Origin: Cryobacterium glucosi
GTDB taxonomy: Bacteria > Actinomycetota > Actinomycetes > Actinomycetales > Microbacteriaceae
DNA: 62,201 nt
Direction: 5' to 3'
Assembly (NCBI RefSeq): GCF_004402235.1
Contig: NZ_SOFS01000036.1
Coordinates: forward strand, 1-62,201
Shown here: positions 17,301-33,940 of the stretch, piece by piece
Numbering within the stretch: the first letter of the stretch is position 1
Layout: each line of letters begins with the position of its first letter
The notes under the pieces: model-generated
Database searches by the model: none
Seen by the model: only the letters and a program-made list of their open reading frames with translations
What the model was told of the DNA's origin: nothing
Made by a program: the position numbers and the translations under genes

Positions 17301-20300
17301 CGCGAGGTCCGTGCCCCGGGCTGACGCGGTGAATTGCGTCACGCTGTGCGACGCTTCGTTGTCGGCGTCGCCGTCGTAGTGCGCGTACAGGGTGTTCTCG
17401 CCCATCCGCACGGATGCCCCGGGCAGGGTGCATGCGCCGGTCCCGTCTGCGGCGCAGAGGGTGTCGTTCGAACCGGTGAGGATGATCGTGCCGGTGGGCG
17501 CAGGGCTGGTCTGGGAGCCGGCCTGCAGCACCCGGGCGGAGACCGGGAGGGCGTCGCCCGCGCGAGCCCCGTCCGGGACGACCACCGCGACGCTCGTGGC
17601 GCGTTTGTCCACGGTGGCCGTCAGGTCCGCGGTCGCGGCGCTCGTGTCGACACCGTCACCCGGTGTGGACGCGGACAGGGTGAGGGACCCTGCGTGCAGG
17701 GTGGGGACCGCGACCGTGCCGCGGAAGAACCCGGTGGCGCCGCTGCGGGTCAGGCTCAGGGGGTAGTCGGTGCCCAGCACGGTGACCGTGGCCGGCACCG
17801 AACGGGAGGACCCCGTCAGGGTGCCGCTCGGCTCGGCCGTGACCGTGACCGTGAGGCTGTCGCCGACCGTGACCGGCTGAACGGCCAGGGACAGGTCGGT
17901 CGTGGGCGCGCTGACCGCGAGGTCGAGGACCGGGCTCGACGTGGAGGCCCGCAACGGCCCGTACTCGACGCTCGCGTGCACGGCCAGGGTGCCTCCGCGG
18001 AGGTTGGCGACGGTCACCGTTCCGCTCAGTCCCTCAGGGGACCCGAACAGTTGCGTGGTGCCGATGGCCGTGCCGGTGGCGTCCAGGAGATCCGCTCGTG
18101 TGCCGGCGGCGAGTCCCGTCGACGAGAAGGAGAGCCAGGCGGCCGTGATGGTCAGCTCGACGGACGCGCCGGCGACGAGCGCTGCGCCGGGGTCGGTCCG
18201 GGAGACCGTGAGCTGGGGGACGGGAACCGGCTGCACGGTCGTGACGGCAGGGTCCGAAGCGGCAGGCGCCAGTTCGCTCGCCGCGGTGAAGGTGACCACC
18301 GCACGGATGCCGTGGGCCCCGGCGACGAGCAGGGTGGGGGCCGCGGTGCCGTGGCCTGCCGTGTCGAGGGTGATCGTGCCGAGGTCGCTGACCGTCGCAT
18401 CCGGGGCCGTCGCCGTGAGGTTCACCTGGGTCACGAGGTCGAGCGGAACGCCGCTGAGGTCGACCGTCACCGGGAAGGCGGTGCCGAGCGGCGCCGAGGC
18501 GGGGGCGCCGACGGTGACCGAGGGGGTGTAGTTCCGCAGCGCGGAGACCGGCACCACGTCGGTGCGCGTGGCATAGAGGCCGTCGCCGGTGTACTCGGCG
18601 CGGAGCACGGGGTGCGCACCGGGTGCGGACAGCCGCAGGGTGACCGAGCCGTATGCCAGGTTGCCCGTGGCGAGGATGCCGCCGGAGGCATCCAGGATGC
18701 GGATGCCGCCGGTCGGCACGGCGCGGTTCGGTGCCGCCGCATAGCTGAGGGTGAGGGTGCGGTCGCTCGGGGTGAGGTCGCCCGTCCAGACGGCGACGGG
18801 GGTCGAGGCGATTGCCAACGCGACCGTCAGCGCATCGGTCGCGTTCGACGGCTCGTACTGAGACGTCGTGTCGAAGTAGGAGGCCTGCACGGCGGCAGTG
18901 CTCGCCTGGGTCGGAGTGAACTTGTAGCGCGCCGTGCCGTCGGCGGCGAGGTCTACTCGTGCAGAGGAGCGGTCGGGCAGGGTGAAGGTCACGGCACCGG
19001 GCAGGGTCGTCTCGCCGGCGGCTGCCGTCGTCGTGGCGACGAGGGTGACGGGGGTGCCGATCTCCACCGTGTCGACCGTCGCGGCGCCGGCCGAGATGGT
19101 GAGCGTGGTGCTCGTGAGGCCGGCGCCGATCGAGACGGTCTGGCCGGCGGATGTGGCCGGGGCGTGGTCCGCGTCGCCGACCACGGTCGCCGCCAGCGTG
19201 TAGCTGCCGATCGGCAGGAGTCCCGTGAGAACCACGCTTCCGGTGCCGTGCTGGTCGGTGACGGTGACGCTGCCGGTGGCCACGAGGGCGGAGGTGCGGG
19301 TGTTGCGCACCTCGACCGTGCGCGGTCCGTCCAGGTCCGAGGTGACGTCGACGGTCATCGCGTGGGCGCTTCCGCGCGGCACCAGGGTCGGTGAGGAGGC
19401 CGGCTGCAGGGCGGCGGAGACGCTCGTTCGGGCCGGGGCGATGGTGATCGTCGACGTGGTCTCGGAGGCCTCGAATCCGGTGGCCGGAACGAAGGCGAAG
19501 CGCAGGTCGGTGCTTCCCGCGTGGAGGGCGGTTGTGGGGATGCTGAGCGTCTGGGTCAGCTTGGACGACTCGGTGAGCAGGGTCTGGCCCGCCCAGACCT
19601 GGATCGTCCCCTTCACCACGGTGCCGTAGTCGGCGTTCGGCGCCGTCACGACGGCGGAGGCGTTGATCACCGTACCGAGGGTGAATGGCGGGTTGTAGAC
19701 GGTGGCGACGATCTGGGTCGGGTCAGGGACGATGACCGCGCCGACCTGGTAGTGGCCGGAGCTGGGCTTGAACAGGGCGGATCCGGCGTAGTCGGCGGTG
19801 ATGTACGGATCGGAAAGGAGGGTGACCTGCTTCTCCGCCGAGCCGTCCACTAGGGTGAGGGTCTCGGTGGTCCCGTCGATCGTGACGTCGACGGTTCCGT
19901 CCGGCTTCATCGACGTGGCGTAGGTCGGGGCGACCGTCACGGTCACGGTCGCCGGTCCGTTCACCGCGGCGGCGGCATCCGTGCTGATGGTGACCTCGGT
20001 GTCGGCGAGGAACGACCAGATGCGCACGTTCGAGGTGCCGGCGGCGACGGCGGTGCCGGCCGGTTCGAAGCTGAAGCTGAGCGGATGCGAGCCCGGATCG
20101 AGCGGAGCCATGCCGCTCAGGGAGGCGCGGGCGACGTGCGGGTCGCCGGGCGCGAGGGCCAGGGCGACCCGGGCGCCGAGGGGGACGGCGCCGTCGAGGA
20201 ACTGCACGGTGCCCATCGGGTCGCCGTCCGGAACGGTGACCTCGGCCGAGAGGATGGGTGTCGCACCGAAGCCGTCGAATCCGATGCTGAGCACGGGCTC

Positions 20301-21368
20301 GATCAGTGCGGGCGCGACCGCCGTCGACGGGGTGACGCCCGCCGCCTGGGCGGGTGCCGCAACGGTGACGGCCGGAACGACGCCGGCGACGAGGGCGACG
20401 ACCACGAGCATGGCGACCCGCCCGCCGGCGGCGGTCAGGGGCAGGGTGCGCTGCCACGGGCGGCGCGGCGCGCTCGTGCCCGCGGTCGTTGCGGCGGATG
20501 CGCTGGGCACGGCCGCGACGATGACGGCGAGGGCCATCCCGGTGAGGGCGAGGAGTGCCGCGAGGATCGCCGCGAGCACGAGCAGCCCGGTGGCGCTGGT
20601 GCCGTCGCCGTCGATCGCGCGTGATGCAGCGGTGCCGGCCCAGGTGAGGCCGGCGGACACACCGGCGCCCACGACGACGAAGAGAAGCAGGGGGACCAGG
20701 CGCTGGCGCAGGCCGATGATCGCGATGCGGACAAGTGCTCGGAGGGAGCGGGGAGCGTCGAGCGTGGCCGCGAGCAGGGCGGGCAGGAGGAGGAGCAGGG
20801 CCAGCGTCGGAACGGACGGGACGGCGGCCACGAGGGCGATGCGGGTGCCGCGAGTGAATCGCGTCCCCTCGGGCTCGCGCACGCGGGCGTTCCGCACGAA
20901 CAGGACAACGGCCACGATCAGGGCCGCAGCGCTCGCGGGAAGCGTCAGGATCGTGGCGAGCACCAGGGCGACGAGCGTCAGCAGCAGGGCGAGCGCGAGC
21001 CGGGGAAAGGTGCGCGCCGCGCCGAGCAGGGAGCGGCCGACCCGGGGCGCGCTCGCGCGAACGCCCTGGGGGAGGTGGGCCCGGCGGTGCAGGACCCCGA
21101 CCGCGACGATTCCGAAGACCAGGAGCGCGGCACTGACGACGGTGATGAGCGTGGTGACGATCGTGGCCCAGACGAGTGCGCCGTCGGCCGTTTCGGCCAG
21201 CCGACCGCCGACGAAGGTGCCACCGAGAAGGAGGAAGACCATCAGCACGAGGGGGCCGGCGGCCACGGAAGCGGCGGCAACGCCCGCAGTGCGCAGCAGC
21301 ATCATCGGCGACACGCTGCGGCGTAGTCGCTCGGAAAAGGACACACGTTCGAACTCGACAGCAGACAT
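14328..21368 (-). CDS. Giant multi-pass membrane Ig-like repeat surface protein
   Basis: This 2,346-residue protein has an unusual layout. Residues 1-345 hold about eight hydrophobic helices; the last resembles a signal peptide with an AQA-A cleavage-like site. Next comes an array of Ig-like domains (about 350-1400) with recurring Gly-T-V-x-x-x-D/W strands. Then come Cys-rich InlB-like/'bacterial repeat' modules (about 1400-2080). The end is a hydrophobic helical region (about 2095-2180) and a polar tail. Such repeat arrays project adhesins from the surface, but the N-terminal polytopic domain is atypical. I infer an adhesin or biofilm role. Its base composition matches the chromosome. Confidence 0.8.
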   Translation of the reverse strand: MSAVEFERVSFSERLRRSVSPMMLLRTAGVAAASVAAGPLVLMVFLLLGGTFVGGRLAETADGALVWATIVTTLITVVSAALLVFGIVAVGVLHRRAHLPQGVRASAPRVGRSLLGAARTFPRLALALLLTLVALVLATILTLPASAAALIVAVVLFVRNARVREPEGTRFTRGTRIALVAAVPSVPTLALLLLLPALLAATLDAPRSLRALVRIAIIGLRQRLVPLLLFVVVGAGVSAGLTWAGTAASRAIDGDGTSATGLLVLAAILAALLALTGMALAVIVAAVPSASAATTAGTSAPRRPWQRTLPLTAAGGRVAMLVVVALVAGVVPAVTVAAPAQAAGVTPSTAVAPALIEPVLSIGFDGFGATPILSAEVTVPDGDPMGTVQFLDGAVPLGARVALALAPGDPHVARASLSGMAPLDPGSHPLSFSFEPAGTAVAAGTSNVRIWSFLADTEVTISTDAAAAVNGPATVTVTVAPTYATSMKPDGTVDVTIDGTTETLTLVDGSAEKQVTLLSDPYITADYAGSALFKPSSGHYQVGAVIVPDPTQIVATVYNPPFTLGTVINASAVVTAPNADYGTVVKGTIQVWAGQTLLTESSKLTQTLSIPTTALHAGSTDLRFAFVPATGFEASETTSTITIAPARTSVSAALQPASSPTLVPRGSAHAMTVDVTSDLDGPRTVEVRNTRTSALVATGSVTVTDQHGTGSVVLTGLLPIGSYTLAATVVGDADHAPATSAGQTVSIGAGLTSTTLTISAGAATVDTVEIGTPVTLVATTTAAAGETTLPGAVTFTLPDRSSARVDLAADGTARYKFTPTQASTAAVQASYFDTTSQYEPSNATDALTVALAIASTPVAVWTGDLTPSDRTLTLSYAAAPNRAVPTGGIRILDASGGILATGNLAYGSVTLRLSAPGAHPVLRAEYTGDGLYATRTDVVPVSALRNYTPSVTVGAPASAPLGTAFPVTVDLSGVPLDLVTQVNLTATAPDATVSDLGTITLDTAGHGTAAPTLLVAGAHGIRAVVTFTAASELAPAASDPAVTTVQPVPVPQLTVSRTDPGAALVAGASVELTITAAWLSFSSTGLAAGTRADLLDATGTAIGTTQLFGSPEGLSGTVTVANLRGGTLAVHASVEYGPLRASTSSPVLDLAVSAPTTDLSLAVQPVTVGDSLTVTVTAEPSGTLTGSSRSVPATVTVLGTDYPLSLTRSGATGFFRGTVAVPTLHAGSLTLSASTPGDGVDTSAATADLTATVDKRATSVAVVVPDGARAGDALPVSARVLQAGSQTSPAPTGTIILTGSNDTLCAADGTGACTLPGASVRMGENTLYAHYDGDADNEASHSVTQFTASARGTDLAVTFSPTPDEWVYGDPITASWTTTTTGAAAVGRVYFDLPGVGCNGPALAGSCTLTPVTTAQFAPVSTEYRVTFVSRDDAPGAVVSGTADARLCAYPIVFGTIDYGDSVRCGDDKLGVVTGSLLRATAYAHSDYAVDSWTIDGSMRLSQGRSFLFVVTGFIRVGYTEHYAPTCFTLKLTPTVDWGLLDPYAQGWARANTRPNCASPYGSTAQELADQKAGFSRYAAGTIVDLTLVPANLSEEHTQSELELDALTGATLTGPYSAQVAMTADRAVAATFRVKACTVVDLPVTEGGSVAVTAADRPSTSWGLKPSSGACTVGGEAGYVPGTKITVVATAKPTATFGSWLGGSSRDNTPTTLLAAPTGQLLKSGATTATTQLTVPWADRFQVGAQFSMVKCVTVTVVSKAIRDYFAARTGEPAGASWAHDGPLTQCGDVASTTTTSNSALGGYHVVTTTDSMVATGRLHLTTTEPEYAIMGWRGYTGNTASVRWSSSTQQGVVWNGNQGTSGGTEIDLARVNSAITLTAGWYNTSCKPPIVNLPQGGSYMIAPLSADESYCERAGELPRGQAGYLLPAAIAGSPNLVPITSLVNASGLDEMAEFGTSQGFFEGRAKVYGGGSYRLEYCAPIGLNVRVIDDSGQASALDPETAKKIVVDDGGCPPLYSRPGRTVTTAVTVAGQYTYSVGGSTDGTGPTRVVDAQGNVSGPNTLDLTIICYTISGKDLSATTPGNCPGGAGNRYTRGTTVQLQAEDIEGNRFDGWDYADASRDQTAWVIMDRDRYVEAKIHRYSTREKVGNWFSSISQRMLAAVITVATGVSLAQLMVAKVAAVGLKLAAAGLRAAGAGGAVADAIDKAGTVIQAQVDLAMLATKCLNDWANGKGEILTLPSSNSATPTLGAGAGLGPNATAEDIFNAAKADLQTRIAAKTGYSGAVPIGAVTSDVGTFMNVVGSFGENLSMYGSDAKTNWSSYEASMKACMAEGVDSYVKDTYTGY

Positions 21369-21530
21369 CGCTTGGACCCCCGGAGATCAGCGCGCTACCG
21401 TGCACGACAGTGTCTCGGAGCCTAGTGGTTTTTTCCAGCCTCGATCGGGTTTTTTATTGCAACGATTTGTCTTCGTCGCCGGGGGCCCCTTCGCGGGGCC
21501 GCAACCCAAACGTTCATGTTCTGCTCCGGC

Positions 21531-22400
21531 TCAGTTGCCGATCTGGAACACCGTGCGGCCGGGCAGCGGGGACGGCGTCGCCGTCGCATCCGTGGTCACG
21601 AGTGCGGTCGCCATGAACTGGCGCAGCTCCGCGCCCTCGACGACTTTGGCCGGGTGCGGGCCGCCGGCGAGCAGCCGCGGCACCCAGGTCAGGTCGACCG
21701 GCGAGAGCGTCGCGACGAGCACGATGTTGCCGAACCGGCGCCCCTTGAGCACCTGGGTCTCGGCGAGGCCGATCACGTGCGGGAACACCGCGGAGAGCGT
21801 CGCCGCCTGCGCGCGCGCGAAGGCGAGCCCCGGCCCGTCGGCGACGTTCACGACGAGCACCCCGCGCGGGCTCAGCAGCGGCCGGGCGAGCTCGTAGAAT
21901 TCGCGGCTCGTCACGTGGGCGGGGGTGCGCGCCCCCGAGAAGATGTCGACGACGACGAGGTCGGTCGTGCCGTGCAGCCCGGCGGGCAGCTTGGCGAGCA
22001 CCTCGCGGGCGTCGCCGTGCCGCACCCGCAGGTTCGCGCGCTTGTCCCAGGGCAGCTCGGCCCGCACGAAGTCGATCAGGTCGCTCTCGATCTCGACGAC
22101 CTGCTGCCGCGAGCCGGGCCGCGTCGCCTCGACGTACCGGGGGAGGGTGAGCGCACCCGCGCCGAGGTGCACGGCCGTGATGGCTTCGCCCACGTCCCCG
22201 AGCAGGTCGATGACGTGCCCGATCCGCTGCACGTACTCGAAGAACAACTCACCGGGGTTGTCGATGTTCACGTGCGACTGCGGCGTGCCGTCGACGATGA
22301 GCTCGAAGCTCCCCGGAACGAACCGGTCCGGCTGTATTTCCGCGGTCATCCCGCTCAGCTTCAACCTGACCGACGGATGCTGCACTTCTGACCTGCTCAT
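21531..22400 (-). CDS. Spermidine synthase-like methyltransferase-fold protein
   Basis: This protein of about 289 residues has the spermidine-synthase fold: AVHLGAGALTLPRYV (nucleotide-binding loop), VVEIESDLIDFVRAEL, DAREVL and VVVDIFSGARTP. The aminopropyl-transfer gate residues are not clearly recognisable, so it may be a related enzyme rather than true SpeE. I chose ATG at 22400; GTG at 22418 is an alternative, and neither has an ideal Shine-Dalgarno spacing. A short GC hairpin (GGCCCC/GGGGCC near 21485-21500) lies after the stop. It is divergent from rpoB. Confidence 0.75.
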   Translation of the reverse strand: MSRSEVQHPSVRLKLSGMTAEIQPDRFVPGSFELIVDGTPQSHVNIDNPGELFFEYVQRIGHVIDLLGDVGEAITAVHLGAGALTLPRYVEATRPGSRQQVVEIESDLIDFVRAELPWDKRANLRVRHGDAREVLAKLPAGLHGTTDLVVVDIFSGARTPAHVTSREFYELARPLLSPRGVLVVNVADGPGLAFARAQAATLSAVFPHVIGLAETQVLKGRRFGNIVLVATLSPVDLTWVPRLLAGGPHPAKVVEGAELRQFMATALVTTDATATPSPLPGRTVFQIGN

Positions 22401-22435
22401 CCCCCCAGTCTCCCCCACGCACCCCCACCACCACT

Positions 22436-22498
22436 CCGCGAGAGTACGAAATAGGCCCCTTCAGCGGCGCCGAAAGGGCCATTTCTCCGCTCTCGCGG
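22436..22498. repeat. 63-bp palindromic element upstream of rpoB
   Basis: The arms CCGCGAGAG (22436-22444) and CTCTCGCGG (22490-22498) are perfect. Inside them, GAAAT pairs with ATTTC and GGCCCCTTC pairs with GAAAGGGCC around a GGCGCC centre (22466-22471). The whole can fold into one long hairpin. It lies beside the start of the spermidine-synthase-like gene and about 270 bp upstream of rpoB. Confidence 0.6.
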
Positions 22499-22572
22499 AA
22501 GGTGGGCGGCGGGGCGGGGGGAGCGGATGCGGCGGGTTATACCTGAGAAAATGGTGAAGGTCAAGATTGGGG

Positions 22573-22601
22573 TGGACATAGGGGGAAAGACAGCCTATAG
22601 T
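22573..22601 (+). promoter_or_regulatory. Candidate rpoB promoter
   Basis: TGGACA (22573-22578) and TATAGT (22596-22601) are separated by 17 bp, a near-consensus actinobacterial housekeeping promoter. Transcription would start near 22608, giving a leader of about 160 nt. The leader holds a perfect small hairpin CTCAAG-CCAC-CTTGAG (22658-22673). No ribosomal-protein gene precedes rpoB here, so the gene needs its own promoter. Confidence 0.5.
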
Positions 22602-22766
22602 TGATCTTTGCGCTCCCAGACAAATCTATGCCTTCATATTGCGGTCGGCTTTGCGTGCTCAAGCCACCTTGAGGCATACCTCGTTCAAACTGAGGGTCTG
22701 GGGAGCGTACTCGGAATTCATTACTAACAGTGACTAGACCTGACGGGGTCTACGGAGGTTATTTCC

Positions 22767-26258
<3,492 letters not shown>

Positions 26259-26305
26259 GGCCGGGCAGAATGACAAATACTCCGAACACTCTTCAAGGAG
26301 AGAAA

Positions 26306-30217
<3,912 letters not shown>

Positions 30218-30232
30218 CGTGTAGTTCTCTCA

Positions 30233-30272
30233 GACGGATGCCCCTCTCACTTCGGTGAGGGGGGCATCCGTC
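30233..30272 (+). terminator. Strong terminator after rpoC
   Basis: Arms GACGGATGCCCC...CAC and GTG...GGGGCATCCGTC pair over 17-18 bp around a TTCG tetraloop at 30251-30254. A short T-rich stretch follows. It ends the rpoBC transcript. Confidence 0.85.
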
Positions 30273-30416
30273 GTTAACGCCCCGTCGCTGGAGCGCCGGC
30301 GACACTCGGCGCGCCGGGCAATTCTCGACGGAAGCGGTGGTGTGACGCGCTGGGCCGCGCCGGGTACCCTGTGATGGGGCGCAGGTATTTCCGCGTCTCG
30401 CGAGCACGAGGGCAGC

Positions 30417-33314
30417 ATGCAACTACTACTGGCACGCATCAGCGCGGCCGTCACCGGGGCGATGGGACTCGTCGTGCTCGCAGGCTGGTATCTCGGCGCG
30501 AGCACCCTGCCGGCCGCATTCGCCGGCCCCTGGTCGATGAAGCCGACGCCGGCCCTGGCTCTCATCATGCTGTCGCTGGCCCTGTTCCTGCTCGAGCGGC
30601 GTCGGGTGGCCCTGGTCCTGGGGCTTCCCGTCGCCCTGCTCGGCACCCTCACCCTCGCCGAAGACATTCTGGGCGTGACGCTCGGCGTCGACAGACTGCT
30701 GCCCGGCATCGCCTTCGGCGGTCAGGATCCACGCATGGCGCCGGCGACGGCCGTTTCACTGATACTTCTGGGCATCGCCGTCTGCGCGAGCCTGCTGCCG
30801 CGGGCGTCCTGGATGCTCGGCCTCGCCTTCGGCTCGCTGACCGTGAGCCTGCTCGCACTGCTCGGCTACGCCTACGGGGCGTCCTCGCTCTACACCTTGG
30901 GCGGGTACACGAGCATGGCTCTCATCACCGCTCTCGCGGTGGCGTTCGCGTCGGTCTCGATCCTTCTCACCCGGCCCGACAACGGCCTCGTCGGATTGCT
31001 GCGCGACCCGGGTAGCTCAGGGCGGCTGCTCCGACCCGTCGTTCCGCTCCTCCTGCTCGGCCCCTTCGTGCTGGGCTGGCTGCGACTCTGGGGCCAGCGA
31101 CAGGGCTGGTTCGACACGGTGCTCGGTGTCGCCTTCCTGATCGCCACGATGACGGTGGTCGGCATCGGCCTGAGCTGGGTGGCCGCCCGGAGGCTCCGCG
31201 ACCTCGACCGGCAGCGCGACGCCGCCATGGTCGCGATGGACGCGGCCAACCACGCCCTCGAGACGGCGGTGGACAGGCGCACCCGCGAGCTCGCGAAGGT
31301 CGCAGACACGCTGCACACGCTCGTCGCGATCGCCCCGGTGGGCATCGTGCAGATGGACGCGGCCGGCGGACTTCTCAGCGCCAACGACCAGTGGCGCGCC
31401 CTGAGCGGCCTCACCAGGGTTCAGTTCCAGCGCGGCGGTATGGCCACAGCCATCCACCCCGACGATACCGAACGCGTGCAACGCGACTGGGCTGCCGCGA
31501 TTGCCGCCGGGGCAGCGTACGAGACGATGATGCGCTTCCGCACCCCGGGCGGTCAGGTCAACTGGGTACAGGTGAGCACCGCACCGATCCGGGACGCCGG
31601 TCAGGTCACCGGGCACATGGCCACGGTCACCGACGTGACCGCGCTCCACGCTGCGGAACAGGCGGTCTCGGCCGCGCGGGCACGATTCGAGGCCGCGTTC
31701 GCGTCGTCACCGCTCGGCACGGCGATCGTGGATCTCGACGGCAGGGTGGTGGCGGCCAACCCGCGGCTGTTCGAGCTCGCCGGGCCGGCATCCGTTGTCG
31801 TCGGCCAGCACATCGAGGCCATCTTCATGCCGCTCGATGCCGGAGCGCGCGGCGCTCGCACGTCGGAGGTGTTCGACGGGCCCTCGACGCGGCAGCGCAT
31901 GGACCGCCGGATGCTCCGGGTCGACGACGAGGAGACGTGGGTCAAGGTGAGTATCGCCGAGATCCCCGCGGGGGAGCAGGCTGGCGCGCTGCTGTACCAG
32001 GTGGAGGACATCACCGCCCGCCGCCTCGCCGAGGCCCGAGTGGAGCACCTCGCGTTCCACGACCCGCTGACCAACCTGCCCAATCGCCTTCTGCTTCTCG
32101 ACCGGCTCAACCAGGCCCTGTTGCAGTCATCACGGCACGGGCACGGCGTGGCCGTGCTGTTCATCGACCTGGACCGGTTCAAGTTCGTCAACGACAGCCT
32201 TGGCCACCACATCGGGGACGCCGTGCTGGCTGAGGTCGGGGTGCGGCTTCGGCAGCGGGCGCGGGCCACCGATACGGTATCCCGTATCGGCGGAGATGAA
32301 TTCGTGATCCTCTGTCCGGGCGTCGACAGCAGCCAGGACGTGCACACACTGGCCCACAACCTGCAGCGCTCAATCGCCGAACCGATCCGGATCGGCGACC
32401 TCGTCGCATCCGTCGACGCGAGTATCGGCATCGCCTTCGGCCTCGGCCACGACGACGCGGAGGCGCTACTCCGCAACGCAGACCAGGCCATGTACTCGGC
32501 CAAGGGCCGGGGCCGGGCCCGCTACGAGGTCTTCGACGACGACCTGCGCGGCCGCATCGACCGGCGGCTGGACACCGAGCTCGCCCTCCGCGACGCCGTC
32601 GAGCTCGGCGAGATCGAGACCTGGTACCAGCCGATCGTCGATCTCCAGGAGAACACGGTCGTCGCCACCGAGGCTCTCGCCCGATGGCGCCGCCCCGAGC
32701 GCGGCATCGTCTACCCGGGCGAGTTCATCGCGATCGCCGAGGAAGTCGGGTTGATCAAGGGCATCGGCGTGACCGTTCTCGGCCAGGCCTGCCGGGCGGC
32801 GGCGACCCTCGAGGGCGGCCTCGCGGTGAGCGTCAACGTCTCTCCACGACAGTTCGCGCAGGACGACTTCGGCGTCGTTGTCAGACGCGCGCTGGCGGAG
32901 AGCGGGTTGCCTCCCGAGCGCCTCTGGATCGAACTGACGGAGAGCGCCGTGCTCGAGGCGATCGACTCCGCGGCCCGGACCTTCCAGGAGCTGAGGGAAC
33001 TGGGTGTCAAACTGGCGATCGACGACTTCGGCACCGGCTATTCCTCCTTCACGCACCTCCGCGCCTTCACCGTCGACCTGCTCAAGATCGACCTCACCTT
33101 CGTGCGCGACCTCGAACGCTCCGAACACGACCGGGCGATCGTCGAGGGCATCCTGCGCCTTGCCGATTCGCTCGGACTCGACGTCGTCGCCGAGGGCATC
33201 GAGACGGCAGGCCAACGCGACCTGCTCCGGTCCATGGGCTGCCGCTACGGGCAGGGCTACCTCTTCTCCAGGCCGGACCCGTCACCGCTGCCCGTCGTGA
33301 GCTTCGACAGCTGA
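30417..33314 (+). CDS. Membrane GGDEF-EAL protein with PAS domains (c-di-GMP metabolism)
   Basis: This 965-residue bifunctional c-di-GMP protein begins with a multi-pass membrane sensor (about eight helices, residues 1-265). Two PAS-like domains follow (about 285-540; DVTALHAAE and EDITARRLA mark their ends). The cyclase domain has GGDEF at about residue 625 with the product-feedback I-site RATD five residues upstream, so it looks active and inhibited by product. The phosphodiesterase domain has EAL in TEALARW, DDFGTGYSS and AEGIET. Both activities look preserved and presumably one is switched by the sensor. It follows the rpoC terminator and is an independent unit. Confidence 0.92.
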   Translation: MQLLLARISAAVTGAMGLVVLAGWYLGASTLPAAFAGPWSMKPTPALALIMLSLALFLLERRRVALVLGLPVALLGTLTLAEDILGVTLGVDRLLPGIAFGGQDPRMAPATAVSLILLGIAVCASLLPRASWMLGLAFGSLTVSLLALLGYAYGASSLYTLGGYTSMALITALAVAFASVSILLTRPDNGLVGLLRDPGSSGRLLRPVVPLLLLGPFVLGWLRLWGQRQGWFDTVLGVAFLIATMTVVGIGLSWVAARRLRDLDRQRDAAMVAMDAANHALETAVDRRTRELAKVADTLHTLVAIAPVGIVQMDAAGGLLSANDQWRALSGLTRVQFQRGGMATAIHPDDTERVQRDWAAAIAAGAAYETMMRFRTPGGQVNWVQVSTAPIRDAGQVTGHMATVTDVTALHAAEQAVSAARARFEAAFASSPLGTAIVDLDGRVVAANPRLFELAGPASVVVGQHIEAIFMPLDAGARGARTSEVFDGPSTRQRMDRRMLRVDDEETWVKVSIAEIPAGEQAGALLYQVEDITARRLAEARVEHLAFHDPLTNLPNRLLLLDRLNQALLQSSRHGHGVAVLFIDLDRFKFVNDSLGHHIGDAVLAEVGVRLRQRARATDTVSRIGGDEFVILCPGVDSSQDVHTLAHNLQRSIAEPIRIGDLVASVDASIGIAFGLGHDDAEALLRNADQAMYSAKGRGRARYEVFDDDLRGRIDRRLDTELALRDAVELGEIETWYQPIVDLQENTVVATEALARWRRPERGIVYPGEFIAIAEEVGLIKGIGVTVLGQACRAAATLEGGLAVSVNVSPRQFAQDDFGVVVRRALAESGLPPERLWIELTESAVLEAIDSAARTFQELRELGVKLAIDDFGTGYSSFTHLRAFTVDLLKIDLTFVRDLERSEHDRAIVEGILRLADSLGLDVVAEGIETAGQRDLLRSMGCRYGQGYLFSRPDPSPLPVVSFDS

Positions 33315-33409
33315 CCGACGGGCGCCAACGGAGGATCGTCCGCACCGGTCCGGCAATCTGTAGCGGTCAGCCGCGCGATCTTCCTGAGTTAGCCACCGGA
33401 AGGCCGCGC

Positions 33410-33940
33410 TCAGGCGGCCGGCGGGGTGGGGACGGCGCCTGGCCACGTGCCCAGGTATGCGGGACTGTCGAGGTAGACGCTGTTCACCCCGGTCTGGGCC
33501 GGGTACTCGACCCCGGCGAGCAGGTTGGCCTGCGGCTGCAGGTCGAGGGTCCTGCCGTGGTTGCGCACGGTCAGGGTCAGCTCGGCGGGCTGGCTGTCGA
33601 ACGAGGTCGCCCAGCCAACCCTGAGGACGTAGTCGAGCACGCCGGGGGCCGCTAGCGCGGAGTCGTCATCGACGTAGACCTCGATGATCGCCAGCGTCGA
33701 CAGGCCGGAGATGACCTCACCAATGCTGGCATCGCTCAGCCCGGGGACGGCGTTCAGGAGCGCGGCAGCGGCCTCGCGGCTGATGCTCGCCCCGGTCGCT
33801 GATGCCCCGGTCGCTGATCCTGAGGACGTCGGCGTTGGCGCCGGAGTGGCCCTGACGGCCTGCGGGGAACAAGCAGTGAGCACGGCTGCCATTGTCACGG
33901 CCGCGACAAGGGTGACGATCGAGCGAGTGCTGAGTTTCAC
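33410..33940 (-). CDS. Putative lipoprotein, function unknown
   Basis: This 176-residue exported protein has a basic start, a hydrophobic segment and a lipobox (LTAC, C24), then a Ser/Thr/Ala/Pro linker and a globular domain with LNAVPGLSDASIGEVISGLS and many beta-strand-like segments. No family is recognised. It is likely anchored to the membrane outer face by lipid. It is divergent from the secreted-protein gene, separated by a 485-bp spacer. Confidence 0.75.
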   Translation of the reverse strand: MKLSTRSIVTLVAAVTMAAVLTACSPQAVRATPAPTPTSSGSATGASATGASISREAAAALLNAVPGLSDASIGEVISGLSTLAIIEVYVDDDSALAAPGVLDYVLRVGWATSFDSQPAELTLTVRNHGRTLDLQPQANLLAGVEYPAQTGVNSVYLDSPAYLGTWPGAVPTPPAA

